DNA of 34,232 nucleotides. Source: an uncultured Cloacibacillus sp. (GTDB taxonomy: Bacteria; Synergistota; Synergistia; Synergistales; Synergistaceae). Under the pieces are notes generated by a model. That model ran no database searches. It was not told the origin of the DNA and saw only the letters and a program-made list of their open reading frames with translations. Below are positions 25,055 to 33,010 of this stretch, piece by piece. Numbering within the stretch: position 1 is the first letter of the stretch; the number at the start of each line of letters is the position of its first letter. The stretch spans positions 1-34,232 of the forward strand of contig URAG01000018.1 of NCBI GenBank assembly GCA_900545755.1. Direction: 5' to 3'. A program made the translations under genes and the position numbers.

Positions 25055-26272
25055 ATGAGATTTTTGTATGAGGCGAAAACGCGCGGCGGCTTGACTGAAC
25101 GCGGCGACACGGAAGCCGCGGACGAGCGTGCCGCTGCGGCGCTGTTGCGCGAAAAGGGGCTGACTCCGCTTGAAATCGCGCCGGTGCGCGAATTTCGCGG
25201 CGGGGCGAAAATCTCGTTTACCGCGCCATTTGCGCGCCGCGTGAAGCTTGCTGAAAAGACGCTCTTCTTTAGGGAGCTCGCGACGATGACCGAAGCTGGA
25301 GTGCCCGCAGCCGCGTCGTTGAAAATCCTCTCCGAACAGAAAAGAAGCCGCCGCTTCGGAGCCGTCATATCTGACATATACGCGCGCGTCGTAGCGGGCT
25401 CTACGCTTGCCGCGGCATTCGCGGGGCATTCTGACTGCTTCGGCGCTGTCGCCGTCGCGCTCGTCCGTGCGGGAGAAGAATCGGGGACGCTCGACGCGAG
25501 CCTAGCTAAGATAGCTTCCTTCCTCGAAGCGCGCGAAGAGCTGCGCAGAAAAATAATATCCGCGCTGACCTATCCTGCGCTCGTCGCCTCGGTAGCCGTA
25601 TTCTCGCTCTGCGTAATGACCGCAGTCGTCGTCCCGCAGTTCGAACGCGCCTTCCGCGGCCACGGCGACGAACTGCCGCCGCTGACCCCCGCGCAGTTCC
25701 GCGCCGGCGCATGGATGGAATCGCGCTGGCACGTGCTGCTCTTTGCATTTTTGCTGCTCGTTCTTGCCGCGAAGCTTGCGCTGCGCAGCGCCGGCTTCCG
25801 CGCGTACATCGACGGGGCCATGCTTAAGTTCCCGATATTCGGCGACATGCTGCTCAAAGCCGCCCTCTCACGTTCCTTCGGCACTATGGCGGTGCTGCTG
25901 CGCGCGGGATTGCCGGTGCTTGTCTCGCTACGCCTTGCAGCCTCAGCCGCAGGAAACGAAAAAATAAAAAAAGCCTTTGCAACGGCGCACGACGGCGCTG
26001 CTGCTGGGAAGGGGCTAAGCGCCGCGCTCGAAAGCTGCGGCGTGTTCCCGCGCATGATAATCCATATGGCCGCGGTAGGCGAGGAGACGGGGCGCTCTGC
26101 CGAAATGTTCGGGAAAATAGCGGACTGGTATGAGTCGGAGCTGTCGGATAAGGTCAGGCGGCTCAGCTCGATACTTGAACCAGTATTGGTGGTTATAGTC
26201 GGCGCGGCTGTAGGCGTTATGGCTGTCGCGGTATTCATCCCTGTAGTCTCAGCGATAAATTCATTTATATAA
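25055..26272 (+). CDS. Type II secretion / type IV pilus inner-membrane platform protein (GspF/PilC family)
   Basis: GspF/PilC proteins form the inner-membrane platform on which the assembly ATPase acts to build pseudopili or pili. The 405-residue protein has the two-copy T2SSF architecture. Copy one is about 60-190, with FFRELATMTEAGVPAAASLKIL and the RAGEESGTLDASLAKIASFLE block. Copy two is about 265-400, with FGTMAVLLRAGLPVLVSLRLA and AVGEETGRSAEMF. Three membrane segments lie near 170-190, 225-245 and 375-400. GAGAGGAGGAG precedes ATG 25055. Its only relevant neighbour is a prepilin-like gene; the ATPase, secretin and prepilin peptidase are not in the window. Pilus versus secretion use cannot be decided. 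Confidence 0.87.
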   Translation: MRFLYEAKTRGGLTERGDTEAADERAAAALLREKGLTPLEIAPVREFRGGAKISFTAPFARRVKLAEKTLFFRELATMTEAGVPAAASLKILSEQKRSRRFGAVISDIYARVVAGSTLAAAFAGHSDCFGAVAVALVRAGEESGTLDASLAKIASFLEAREELRRKIISALTYPALVASVAVFSLCVMTAVVVPQFERAFRGHGDELPPLTPAQFRAGAWMESRWHVLLFAFLLLVLAAKLALRSAGFRAYIDGAMLKFPIFGDMLLKAALSRSFGTMAVLLRAGLPVLVSLRLAASAAGNEKIKKAFATAHDGAAAGKGLSAALESCGVFPRMIIHMAAVGEETGRSAEMFGKIADWYESELSDKVRRLSSILEPVLVVIVGAAVGVMAVAVFIPVVSAINSFI

Positions 26273-26297
26273 GTTCCGCTCACGTGAATTTTCCCCC

Positions 26298-26336
26298 AAA
26301 AACTGATATCATCATAAAAGCTGCAAAATCAGTTTT
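26298..26336. terminator. Possible weak terminator between gspF-like and prepilin genes
   Basis: AAAACTGAT and ATCAGTTTT arms (26299-26307 and 26328-26336) form a 9-bp AT-rich stem with a 20-base loop followed by TCTAT. Weak; it could attenuate rather than stop transcription. Confidence 0.4.
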
Positions 26337-26369
26337 CTATCAAATCAAACGGAGACGGAGGAATCGTCG

Positions 26370-26834
26370 ATGAAACAGACTCGCGCCTCGCGCGGCAGGT
26401 CGCAGGGCTTCACCCTCGTTGAAATGCTTATCGTCATAATAATCATAGGGATACTCGCAGGCATGATGATGGTCTCCACCGGCCCGGCTACGGACAAGGC
26501 CGAGGCAACGAGGATAGCCTCTGACATGCGCAGCGTAAAAACCGCCTGCGTCATGTACTACGCCGACAACGGCGAATGGCCCGAGGAGATAAACGCAAGC
26601 TTCGACAAATACCTAGACGTCCCGATCAGTGACAACGACGATTTCTCTCTCTCAACCGCAGAAAACGTCCTATGGCTCAGCTACAGCGGCGGAAAGCTTG
26701 CCGAGGGCAACGGCGTCTCAGAGCGCCTAACCGCTATGGCGAAGGAGACCGGGCTGTACGCCTCCGCCTCTGCCGAGCCGGACGACCCGGATTACAGCGG
26801 CGGCGCGGAAGTCTTCATGATCGTTAAAAAATAG
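26370..26834 (+). CDS. Type IV pilin-like / pseudopilin protein
   Basis: The 154-residue protein carries a class III prepilin leader: a short basic N-terminus (residues 1-13), then G-FTLVEM with cleavage expected between Gly13-14 and Phe, Glu at mature position 5, and a hydrophobic helix (LIVIIIIGILAGMMMV). The C-terminal globular part (about 45-154) is acidic and lacks a clear Cys pair. It resembles GspG/GspH-type major or minor pseudopilins and type IVa pilins, but the exact role is unclear. CGGAGGAATC precedes ATG 26370. It follows the GspF-like gene by 97 bases and is probably assembled by that machine. Confidence 0.85.
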   Translation: MKQTRASRGRSQGFTLVEMLIVIIIIGILAGMMMVSTGPATDKAEATRIASDMRSVKTACVMYYADNGEWPEEINASFDKYLDVPISDNDDFSLSTAENVLWLSYSGGKLAEGNGVSERLTAMAKETGLYASASAEPDDPDYSGGAEVFMIVKK

Positions 26835-26955
26835 CGCGCCGCGCGAGTTTTGCGCCGTATCGCCTAATATAACTCTGGATTTTCAAATAAATTTATGGCA
26901 TACTCTAGCCTGAACTTTCAACAACTGCCGGAGGTGAGGGGAATCCCCCCGCGTA

Positions 26956-28494
26956 ATGAAAAAAGAAAATAAAATCCTCATCATCGACTGCGGCTCGCAG
27001 TACACACAGCTCATAGCGCGCCGCGTGCGCGAGCTCGGAGTCTACAGCGAAATACTATTCTGGGACTCGCCCGCCGAAAAACTCGAAGCGGCGAACCCGT
27101 CAGGGATAATCCTCTCCGGCGGCCCGCGCAGCGTGCTTGACGACGACGCGCCCGCCGTGCCGGTCGAGCTCATAAAATCCGGCGTCCCCGTGCTCGGGAT
27201 ATGCTACGGTATGCAGCTGCTGGCCCACACCTTCGGCGGGACAGTCGAGCGCGGCGAATCCGCCGAGTACGGACGCGCGGTCGTCGACGTAGATGGCGGG
27301 CGGCTCTTCTCCCGCTGCGGCGGCGACAAAAAACTCGACGTCTGGATGAGCCACTGGGACGAAGTCAAAGCGCTGCCAGCGGGCTTCCGCGTCACCGCGC
27401 GCAGCGAAAGCGGCGCGATGGCGGGATTTGAGTCAGAAGACGGTATGGTTACGGCCCTCCAGTTCCACCCCGAAGTTGCCCACACGCCGAAAGGGCAGGA
27501 GATACTCTCTGCCTTCATCTTCGACATCTGCGGCTGCAAAGCCGAATGGACCCTCGGCACAGAATGGATAGACCGTGAGATAGAAAAAATCCGCGCGAAA
27601 GTCGGTGACGGAACCGTAATATGCGGCCTCTCCGGCGGCGTCGATTCTACGGTCTCGGCGGTAATCACGCAGCGCGCAGTCGGCGACAAACTTCACTGCA
27701 TATTCGTAGACCATGGCATGCTCCGCAAAGACGAGGGCAAACAGGTCATGGAGACCTACCGCTCGCTCAACCTCAACGTGCATTACGTAGACGCTGGCGA
27801 TCGCTTCCTCACCGCCCTCGCCGGAGTGACCGAGCCGGAACGCAAGCGCAAGATAATAGGCGAGCTCTTCATCCGCGTATTCGAAGAAGAGGCGCGCCGC
27901 CTCGGCGGCTCTGACTGGCGGCTCCAGGGGGCGATATATCCCGCCGTAGTCGAAAGCGGCCCCGGCGGCGGCGGCGGGATAAAAAGCCACCACAACGTCG
28001 GCGGCCTGCCCGACGACATGAAGATGGGGCTGCTCGAGCCGCTGCGCGACCTCTTCAAAGACGAAGTGCGCCGCGTCGGAAAAGTCCTCGGCATAGCGCC
28101 GCACTTCCTTGAGCGCCACCCCTTCCCAGGCCCCGGCCTCGCAGTCCGCTGCCTCGGAGAGCTCAAAAAAGAACGGCTCGACATCCTGCGCGAAGCCGAC
28201 GCGATATTCATCGAAGAAATACGCAAAGCTGGCCTCTACAACGACATCTGGCAGGCTTTCTGCGCCCTTCTGCCCGTCCGCAGCGTCGGAGTAGTCGGCG
28301 ACGTGCGCACCTACGGCGAAACCATAGCGCTTCGCGCCGTCTCCTCGCTCGACGCCATGACCGCCGAATGGGTCCGCCTCCCCTACGACCTCCTCGACAC
28401 AGTAGCCCGCCGCATCTGCAACGAAGTCCCGCAGGTAAACAGAGTAGTCCTAGACGTAACCTCCAAGCCCCCGGCAACGATAGAGTGGGAGTAG
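26956..28494 (+). CDS. guaA: GMP synthase (glutamine-hydrolysing)
   Basis: GuaA converts XMP to GMP using glutamine and ATP. The 512-residue protein has an N-terminal class I amidotransferase (catalytic Cys83 in GICYGMQ, His171 and Glu173 in FHPEV). The ATP pyrophosphatase domain follows with SGGVDST (226-232). The dimerisation domain has the KSHHNVGGLP and FPGPGLAVR blocks and the canonical IEWE end. GGAGGTG lies about 20 bases before the ATG, farther than usual; a small GGGG/CCCC hairpin (26938-26948) between them may bring them closer. The 3' end (GAGTGGGAGTAG) is a known integration target of genomic islands, and an AT-rich foreign segment begins right after it. Confidence 0.97.
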   Translation: MKKENKILIIDCGSQYTQLIARRVRELGVYSEILFWDSPAEKLEAANPSGIILSGGPRSVLDDDAPAVPVELIKSGVPVLGICYGMQLLAHTFGGTVERGESAEYGRAVVDVDGGRLFSRCGGDKKLDVWMSHWDEVKALPAGFRVTARSESGAMAGFESEDGMVTALQFHPEVAHTPKGQEILSAFIFDICGCKAEWTLGTEWIDREIEKIRAKVGDGTVICGLSGGVDSTVSAVITQRAVGDKLHCIFVDHGMLRKDEGKQVMETYRSLNLNVHYVDAGDRFLTALAGVTEPERKRKIIGELFIRVFEEEARRLGGSDWRLQGAIYPAVVESGPGGGGGIKSHHNVGGLPDDMKMGLLEPLRDLFKDEVRRVGKVLGIAPHFLERHPFPGPGLAVRCLGELKKERLDILREADAIFIEEIRKAGLYNDIWQAFCALLPVRSVGVVGDVRTYGETIALRAVSSLDAMTAEWVRLPYDLLDTVARRICNEVPQVNRVVLDVTSKPPATIEWE

Positions 28495-28556
28495 GAATTA
28501 AGGTAATTTTGATATTGGTAGAAGCTATAAATTGTTTGTGCAAATAAAGATAGTAA

Positions 28557-29519
28557 ATGTATCCTCTATTATCTTGTATTGAAATTTGTGCAGGAGCGGG
28601 AGGGCAAGCTTTAGGGCTTGCCCTTGCCGGTTTTGTGCATGTTGCTCTCATTGAATATGAGGCGGAATATTGTAAAGTATTAAAACAAAATAGGCCAGAA
28701 TGGAATGTTATTTGTAAGGATATTCATGATTTTGACGGATATGGCTACAGAGGTGTTGATTTATTAGCTGGTGGAGTTCCTTGTCCTCCATTTTCCGTAG
28801 CTGGTAAACAATTAGGGAAGGATGACGAGCGAGACCTTTTCCCGGAAGCTCTCCGCCTAATAAATGAAATCAAGCCTAGAGCCGTGATGTTGGAGAACGT
28901 CAGAGGTTTTCTCGATTCTCAGTTCGAAGAATATCGTTATAATTTATTTAATGCAATACGAGATCTAGGATATGTAGTACACATTCGTCTGTTGAATGCA
29001 TCTGATTTCGGTGTACCGCAGCTTAGACCACGAGTTGTAATTGTTGCGTTGAGATATGATCAAAAACGCAGCTTTTATTATCCAGAGAAAAAGAGTAACG
29101 TTGTCGCTCCGTCTGTCGGCGAGGTCTTATATGATTTAATGGCAGAAAATCATTGGAAAGGCGCTAAAGAATGGGCTGCACGTGCAAATAAAATTGCTCC
29201 AACACTGGTAGGCGGGTCTAAAAAACATGGCGGCCCGGACCTTGGCCCTGTTCGTGCAAGAAAAGCATGGGCTGAGTTGGGTGTTAACGGATTGAGTATC
29301 GCGGATGAAGCCCCTGCTCAAGAGTTTGAAGGTATGCCGCGCTTAACTCCACGTATGATGGCGAGGATTCAGGGATTCCCTGACACTTGGACATTTGGCA
29401 ATAAGAAAACAACTTCATGCCGCATGATAGGCAATGCTTTCCCCCCGCCAGTTGCCTGTGCCGTCGGTGAAAAAATTAAGGAGTGTCTTGAATATGGAAG
29501 CATTGATAGCAGAAGCTAG
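28557..29519 (+). CDS. Type II C5-cytosine DNA methyltransferase (NgoMIV-type system)
   Basis: This enzyme adds a methyl group to carbon 5 of cytosine at the site cut by the neighbouring endonuclease, protecting host DNA. The 320-residue protein has the C5-methylase motifs in order: CAGAGGQALG (motif I, 11-20), GGVPCPPFS with catalytic Cys76 (motif IV), ENVRGF (motif VI, from Glu113), QLRPRVVIVA (motif VIII), a target-recognition region (about 170-270) and RMIGNAFPPPVA (motif X). No clear ribosome site precedes ATG 28557. The 3' end overlaps the endonuclease gene by 26 bases. The expected site is GCCGGC, from the partner's similarity, which is inference. Confidence 0.93.
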   Translation: MYPLLSCIEICAGAGGQALGLALAGFVHVALIEYEAEYCKVLKQNRPEWNVICKDIHDFDGYGYRGVDLLAGGVPCPPFSVAGKQLGKDDERDLFPEALRLINEIKPRAVMLENVRGFLDSQFEEYRYNLFNAIRDLGYVVHIRLLNASDFGVPQLRPRVVIVALRYDQKRSFYYPEKKSNVVAPSVGEVLYDLMAENHWKGAKEWAARANKIAPTLVGGSKKHGGPDLGPVRARKAWAELGVNGLSIADEAPAQEFEGMPRLTPRMMARIQGFPDTWTFGNKKTTSCRMIGNAFPPPVACAVGEKIKECLEYGSIDSRS

Positions 29520-30369
29520 AGACCAATTTCATAGCCAATTATTCAGCACCGGCACTTTAACCGTAACAGATAGCGGAGTTGCATCTAATGCTGACACAAG
29601 CAGCGTTGCCTCCAAAGCTATTGCTAAAAAAGTTATTGACATATTAGTTAGCGAACAAAATCATTCCGTCTCAACTGGCAATAAAATCTCTGGGCAGACA
29701 CTAGGAAAACAATTTGAGATTTTAACTATGGAATTCCTGCGGGCGACATTCCCACATTTACAAACTCTTCGGCCTGGACGCTGGACGATTCTGCAATTAG
29801 GGAATAATAGCAAAATGCAAACAAGCGACTTTGCACAATATGAGCATCTCGCTTATTTGAGCGCGCTGACAGCACAAAATGCACAGCTAGCCGCAGCATT
29901 GGGTAATGACTATTTAGTAGCTCCTGATGTAGTAATCTACCGCGATTTATATGAGGATAGTGAGATTAACGCTGCTCAATGCATTGTAGATGACGATGTG
30001 TGCAAGATGGCAGATATTCGAAAGGCAAACGGAGGAAAGCCTTTGCTCCATGCCAGCGTGTCAGCAAAATACACTATGAGAAGCGACCGTGCTCAGAATA
30101 GCCGGACGGAAGCGTTGAATTTAATTCGCAACAGAAAAGGCCACTTGCCGCACATCGTAGTAGTGACGGCAGAACCTATGCCTAACCGCCTCGCTTCGCT
30201 TGCTTTAGGCACAGGTGATATTGATTGTGTTTATCACTTTGCGCTTTATGAATTGATTCGTGCGGTAAAGGATGTTGGTTCTGAAGATGCAATAGAAACG
30301 TTAGAAACGCTTGTTCATGGAAAGCGTCTTAAGGATATTTCAGATTTACCTCTTGATTTGGCTGTGTAA
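29494..30369 (+). CDS. NgoMIV-like type II restriction endonuclease
   Basis: The 291-residue protein matches the NgoMIV/Cfr10I group of restriction endonucleases, tetramers cutting CCGG-core sites. The catalytic set of NgoMIV (Glu70, Asp140, Lys187, Glu201) appears as Glu75, Asp145, Lys192 and Glu206 with identical spacing. The RSDR motif (196-199), which reads the CCGG core in NgoMIV, is intact. NgoMIV cuts GCCGGC, and the same site is predicted here. AAGGAG lies 10 bases before ATG 29494, inside the end of the methyltransferase gene; a start at 29434 would have no site. Its stop overlaps the vsr start by one base. Length is close to NgoMIV (286). It looks intact and active. Confidence 0.9.
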   Translation: MEALIAEARDQFHSQLFSTGTLTVTDSGVASNADTSSVASKAIAKKVIDILVSEQNHSVSTGNKISGQTLGKQFEILTMEFLRATFPHLQTLRPGRWTILQLGNNSKMQTSDFAQYEHLAYLSALTAQNAQLAAALGNDYLVAPDVVIYRDLYEDSEINAAQCIVDDDVCKMADIRKANGGKPLLHASVSAKYTMRSDRAQNSRTEALNLIRNRKGHLPHIVVVTAEPMPNRLASLALGTGDIDCVYHFALYELIRAVKDVGSEDAIETLETLVHGKRLKDISDLPLDLAV

Positions 30370-30788
30370 TGACTGATACTATTTCCCCAAAACGCCGGCA
30401 CGAAATTATGTCTCACATTAGAAGTGAGGACACAAGCATTGAGTTAATGGTGCGCCGCCGTTTATTTGCGATGGGTTACCGCTATCGGGTGAATTATAAG
30501 AAGTTGCCTGGCAAGCCTGATATAGTATTTACGAAGAAAAAAATTGCAATCTTTATACATGGATGTTATTGGCACGGACATGACTGTGGAAGCAGGTATG
30601 CCCATATAAGTCAGTCAAACATAGCGTATTGGGGGCCCAAGATAGAACGGACAAAACAGCGGGATCAGCAACATGTTCAGTACCTTGAATCTCTTGGATG
30701 GAGAGTTGTTGTGCTTTGGGAGTGCGAAGTAAGAATAAATTTAGATGAAATTATTAGAAGATTAAGTTATGAATTACATAGAGAATAG
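30369..30788 (+). CDS. vsr: Very short patch repair endonuclease (Vsr)
   Basis: Vsr nicks 5' of the T in T:G mismatches that arise when 5-methylcytosine deaminates, so it is a frequent companion of C5 methylases. The 139-residue protein aligns with E. coli Vsr: catalytic Asp51 in GKPDIVF, His64 and His69, and structural zinc ligands Cys66, His71 and Cys73 (HGCYWHGHDC), with a further Cys119 near the E. coli Cys117. Starts SPKRRHEIMSHIRSEDTSIE and ends in a helical tail as usual. The start overlaps the endonuclease stop (TAATG), so methylase, nuclease and vsr form one operon. Confidence 0.94.
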   Translation: MTDTISPKRRHEIMSHIRSEDTSIELMVRRRLFAMGYRYRVNYKKLPGKPDIVFTKKKIAIFIHGCYWHGHDCGSRYAHISQSNIAYWGPKIERTKQRDQQHVQYLESLGWRVVVLWECEVRINLDEIIRRLSYELHRE

Positions 30789-30846
30789 ATTTTTTGATTA
30801 TTTGTATATCTTTATTAAGACTACAGAATAAATTGAGGTGGATATG

Positions 30847-31986
30847 ATGAGTAGCGGACTACGGAGAAAAATCGTAAATAACATGGCGGTGATGCAGTAT
30901 GATATTAGTGTTATCCCAAATGATTTTAATATTATAACCATTTTTAATTTAATTGATTCTGGCGCAATTGAAATGCCGGTATTCCAGCGCAATTATATTT
31001 GGGATAAAAAGAGAGCATCTCGGTTTATTGAGTCACTCATCTTAGGACTTCCAATTCCGCAGATATTCCTCTATCAAAAAGAAAGAAACAAATTTTTAGT
31101 GATTGATGGACAGCAAAGACTTCTTTCCATCTACTATTATGTTAAGCAAAGATTCCCACTCTCAGAGAAACGTGCGGAACTAAGAAAAGTATTTGATGCG
31201 AATGCTGGTATTCCTAATTCCATTTTGTTCGATGATACTTATTTTCAAGATTTTAAGTTACAGTTGTCCAAATCAGAGAATGGAGAAAAAAATCCATTAG
31301 ATGGATTGCGCTACAATACTTTGGGCTTATATAAGTCAAATTTTGAATTTATGACGGTGCGATGCATGGCCATTCGTCAAAATGAACCCAAAGAAGACGA
31401 TAGCTCTGTTTTTGAGATTTTTAGTCGGTTAAATACAGGCGGGGTAAATCTTACAAATCAAGAGATTCGAGCTTGTTTGTATTATTCAGATTTCTTCAGG
31501 ATGTTAAATATTCTTAATCAGAACAGTATCTGGAGGGACATGTACGGTAAGCCTGAAGATGGAAAATTTAAAGATGTAGAAATTATATTACGATCATTTG
31601 CCTTACTTTGTAATGGCGAAAATTATAGTGGCTCTATGAATGGTTTTATAAACCGCTTTGCAAAAAAAGCAATGAACTATTCTGCACAAGAAATTGACTA
31701 TCTTAGAGATCTTTTCACATCATTTTTAGCATCATGCTCAGGCATTTCAAGAGAGACCTTTTCCTCTAAGAAAGGGGAGTTTAATGGCGCTTTATTTGAT
31801 TGTGTCTTTGTTGTTAGCGTAGAAAAATGCTACAAAGCAAAATCATTAGTTAGCGGACAGATTCAGTCAGACAAGATTGAAGCTTTAAAGATAGATCCAG
31901 AATTTGTAGAAGCTGTTACGCATAGCACTTCCCATACTAAAATGGTTAAAAAGAGAATAGCGAAAACTCGAGAATATTTGCAATAA
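30847..31986 (+). CDS. DUF262 domain protein (ParB/Srx-like), candidate defence component
   Basis: The 379-residue protein has the DUF262 signature: FQRNYIWD (46-53), SLILGLPIPQIFLYQ (63-77) and the nucleotide-binding VIDGQQRLLSI (85-95). A downstream FSRLNTGGVNLTNQEIRACLY block follows near 196-216. DUF262 is the N-terminal module of GmrSD-type enzymes and several other defence proteins and is ParB/sulfiredoxin-like with a likely NTPase function. No HNH (DUF1524) nuclease module is visible at the C-terminus, so it needs a partner for cleavage. GAGGTGG is 6 bases before ATG 30847; ATG 30844 is also possible. It precedes the HEPN gene, the likely partner, in an AT-rich segment shared with the restriction system. 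Confidence 0.85.
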   Translation: MSSGLRRKIVNNMAVMQYDISVIPNDFNIITIFNLIDSGAIEMPVFQRNYIWDKKRASRFIESLILGLPIPQIFLYQKERNKFLVIDGQQRLLSIYYYVKQRFPLSEKRAELRKVFDANAGIPNSILFDDTYFQDFKLQLSKSENGEKNPLDGLRYNTLGLYKSNFEFMTVRCMAIRQNEPKEDDSSVFEIFSRLNTGGVNLTNQEIRACLYYSDFFRMLNILNQNSIWRDMYGKPEDGKFKDVEIILRSFALLCNGENYSGSMNGFINRFAKKAMNYSAQEIDYLRDLFTSFLASCSGISRETFSSKKGEFNGALFDCVFVVSVEKCYKAKSLVSGQIQSDKIEALKIDPEFVEAVTHSTSHTKMVKKRIAKTREYLQ

Positions 31987-32013
31987 TACATGGCGTAAAA
32001 CAAGGGTTATACT

Positions 32014-32532
32014 ATGCATAGTGCAAAGATAGAATCCTTATATGATGAATATGGTGAATTGATCAAATTTTGTAGATCAAATGCTCAAATTTCATTTGAG
32101 TTATATATCAACGATATATACAAAAAAGCATTACTACTTTCTGCCGCAAGCTACTTTGAATCTATAATAACAACAACGATTCTTGGTTTTGTAAGTAAAA
32201 ACACAAGAAATAATCCAGAGATCATTGCACTTGTTGAGAACAAAGCATTGAAGCGCCAGTATCACACGTTTTTTAATTGGGATGTGAATAACGCTAATCA
32301 GTTTTTTGGATTATTTGGTGATGCACTCAAGCGTAGAGCTAGGGAAGAGATTAAGACAAAAAAACTTGAAGATGCAGAAGCTGCTTTTCTGTCCATTGGA
32401 CGAGAACGCAATCAATTAGTACACCAAAATTACATTGAAGTCCAGATTTACGATACATTTGAAGAAATTTACTCAAAATACAAAAAAGCGTGCAATTTTG
32501 TTGACTTAATTACACAACTTCTGAATGTGTAA
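32014..32532 (+). CDS. HEPN domain protein, putative RNase partner of DUF262
   Basis: The 172-residue, largely helical protein has the HEPN ribonuclease motif R-x4-H as Arg132-Asn133-...-His137 in RERNQLVHQN. An earlier conserved-looking ALLLSAASYFESIITTTIL helix lies near 39-57. This layout matches the MAE_28990/RiboL-PSP HEPN families, often encoded beside DUF262 proteins. AAGGGT lies before ATG 32014, a weak site. It is 27 bases downstream of the DUF262 gene and the same AT-rich composition is kept. HEPN proteins in defence cut RNA on infection; here the role is inferred from motif and neighbour. No antitoxin of the MNT type is present. Confidence 0.75.
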   Translation: MHSAKIESLYDEYGELIKFCRSNAQISFELYINDIYKKALLLSAASYFESIITTTILGFVSKNTRNNPEIIALVENKALKRQYHTFFNWDVNNANQFFGLFGDALKRRAREEIKTKKLEDAEAAFLSIGRERNQLVHQNYIEVQIYDTFEEIYSKYKKACNFVDLITQLLNV

Positions 32533-33010
32533 TAGTAATATCATTGCAATAAAAACTTGGATAGTCTCTACTATCTGAATAATAAAAATCATGCCAATGA
32601 TTGAGGTGGTAATTTCCACAAACAAGTCCGCGTAGATAACTCCTGACAGAAGCGAGATAGTGAGACATAATGTTATAGGTTCATGAAGTTGTGATAAAAA
32701 TCTAAGCTTTTATGGATCATCTCTTTTCGTGGCTACAAATTAGTTACATCTCATCGATTTTTATAGCCGCCTGACTGAATGTAGCCAAGTTGTCCTGCCA
32801 CTTATAATTCACTCTAAGTATGGTGTCGTTGAGCTCCTGCAGCGTGTTATAGGATAATAGCTTCCAGGCAATACGTTATACTGGGTGTACTATTGGGGAA
32901 CATGCAAAACATGGAAACTTCGATGTGAGTATTGCAGTGGAACAGCTCAATGCGGAATTGGTGAGTGGATAATCAGTCCATTTATAGCAAAAGATAGAGA
33001 AGAAAGTGCA
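32533..33010. other. About 480 bp without a clear gene
   Basis: AT-rich DNA after the HEPN gene with stops in all frames on both strands, apart from a 43-residue minus-strand remnant (listed separately). Small repeats include GATAG/CTATC (32562-32577) and GGCTACA/TGTAGCC (32731-32737 and 32780-32786). Composition becomes GC-rich after about 33000. It looks like island debris at a junction. Confidence 0.6.
32744..32875 (-). pseudogene. Possible C-terminal remnant of a degraded gene
   Basis: Between a stop at 32876-32878 and TTA 32744-32746 the minus strand encodes 43 residues of protein-like sequence: RIAWKLLSYNTL, ELNDTILRVNYKW and FSQAAIKIDEM. There is no start codon at its head. The kW...F-x-Q-x-A-I end loosely recalls transposase C-termini of the IS256 type, but I cannot confirm the family. 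It may be the tail of a lost mobile-element gene. Confidence 0.3.

Larger units (their letters stand above)
28495..33000. mobile_element. AT-rich defence island next to guaA
   Basis: From the guaA stop to about 33000 the base composition drops by eye from about 60% to about 40% GC, and codon use changes to A/T-ending codons. The segment carries a C5 methyltransferase, an NgoMIV-like endonuclease, vsr, a DUF262 protein and a HEPN protein, then degenerate non-coding DNA. No integrase or convincing direct repeat is visible, so the exact boundaries and the mode of arrival are not shown. Confidence 0.6.

Noticed and set aside
28495..33010. att-type direct repeat from the guaA 3' end at the right island edge
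   Set aside because: The terminal guaA bases (GAGTGGGAGTAG) were not found again near 32500-33100.
32885..33010. N-terminal extension of the helical-repeat protein starting at 32885
   Set aside because: The sequence is AT-rich junction DNA with no domain character, and better starts exist at 33011 and 33035.
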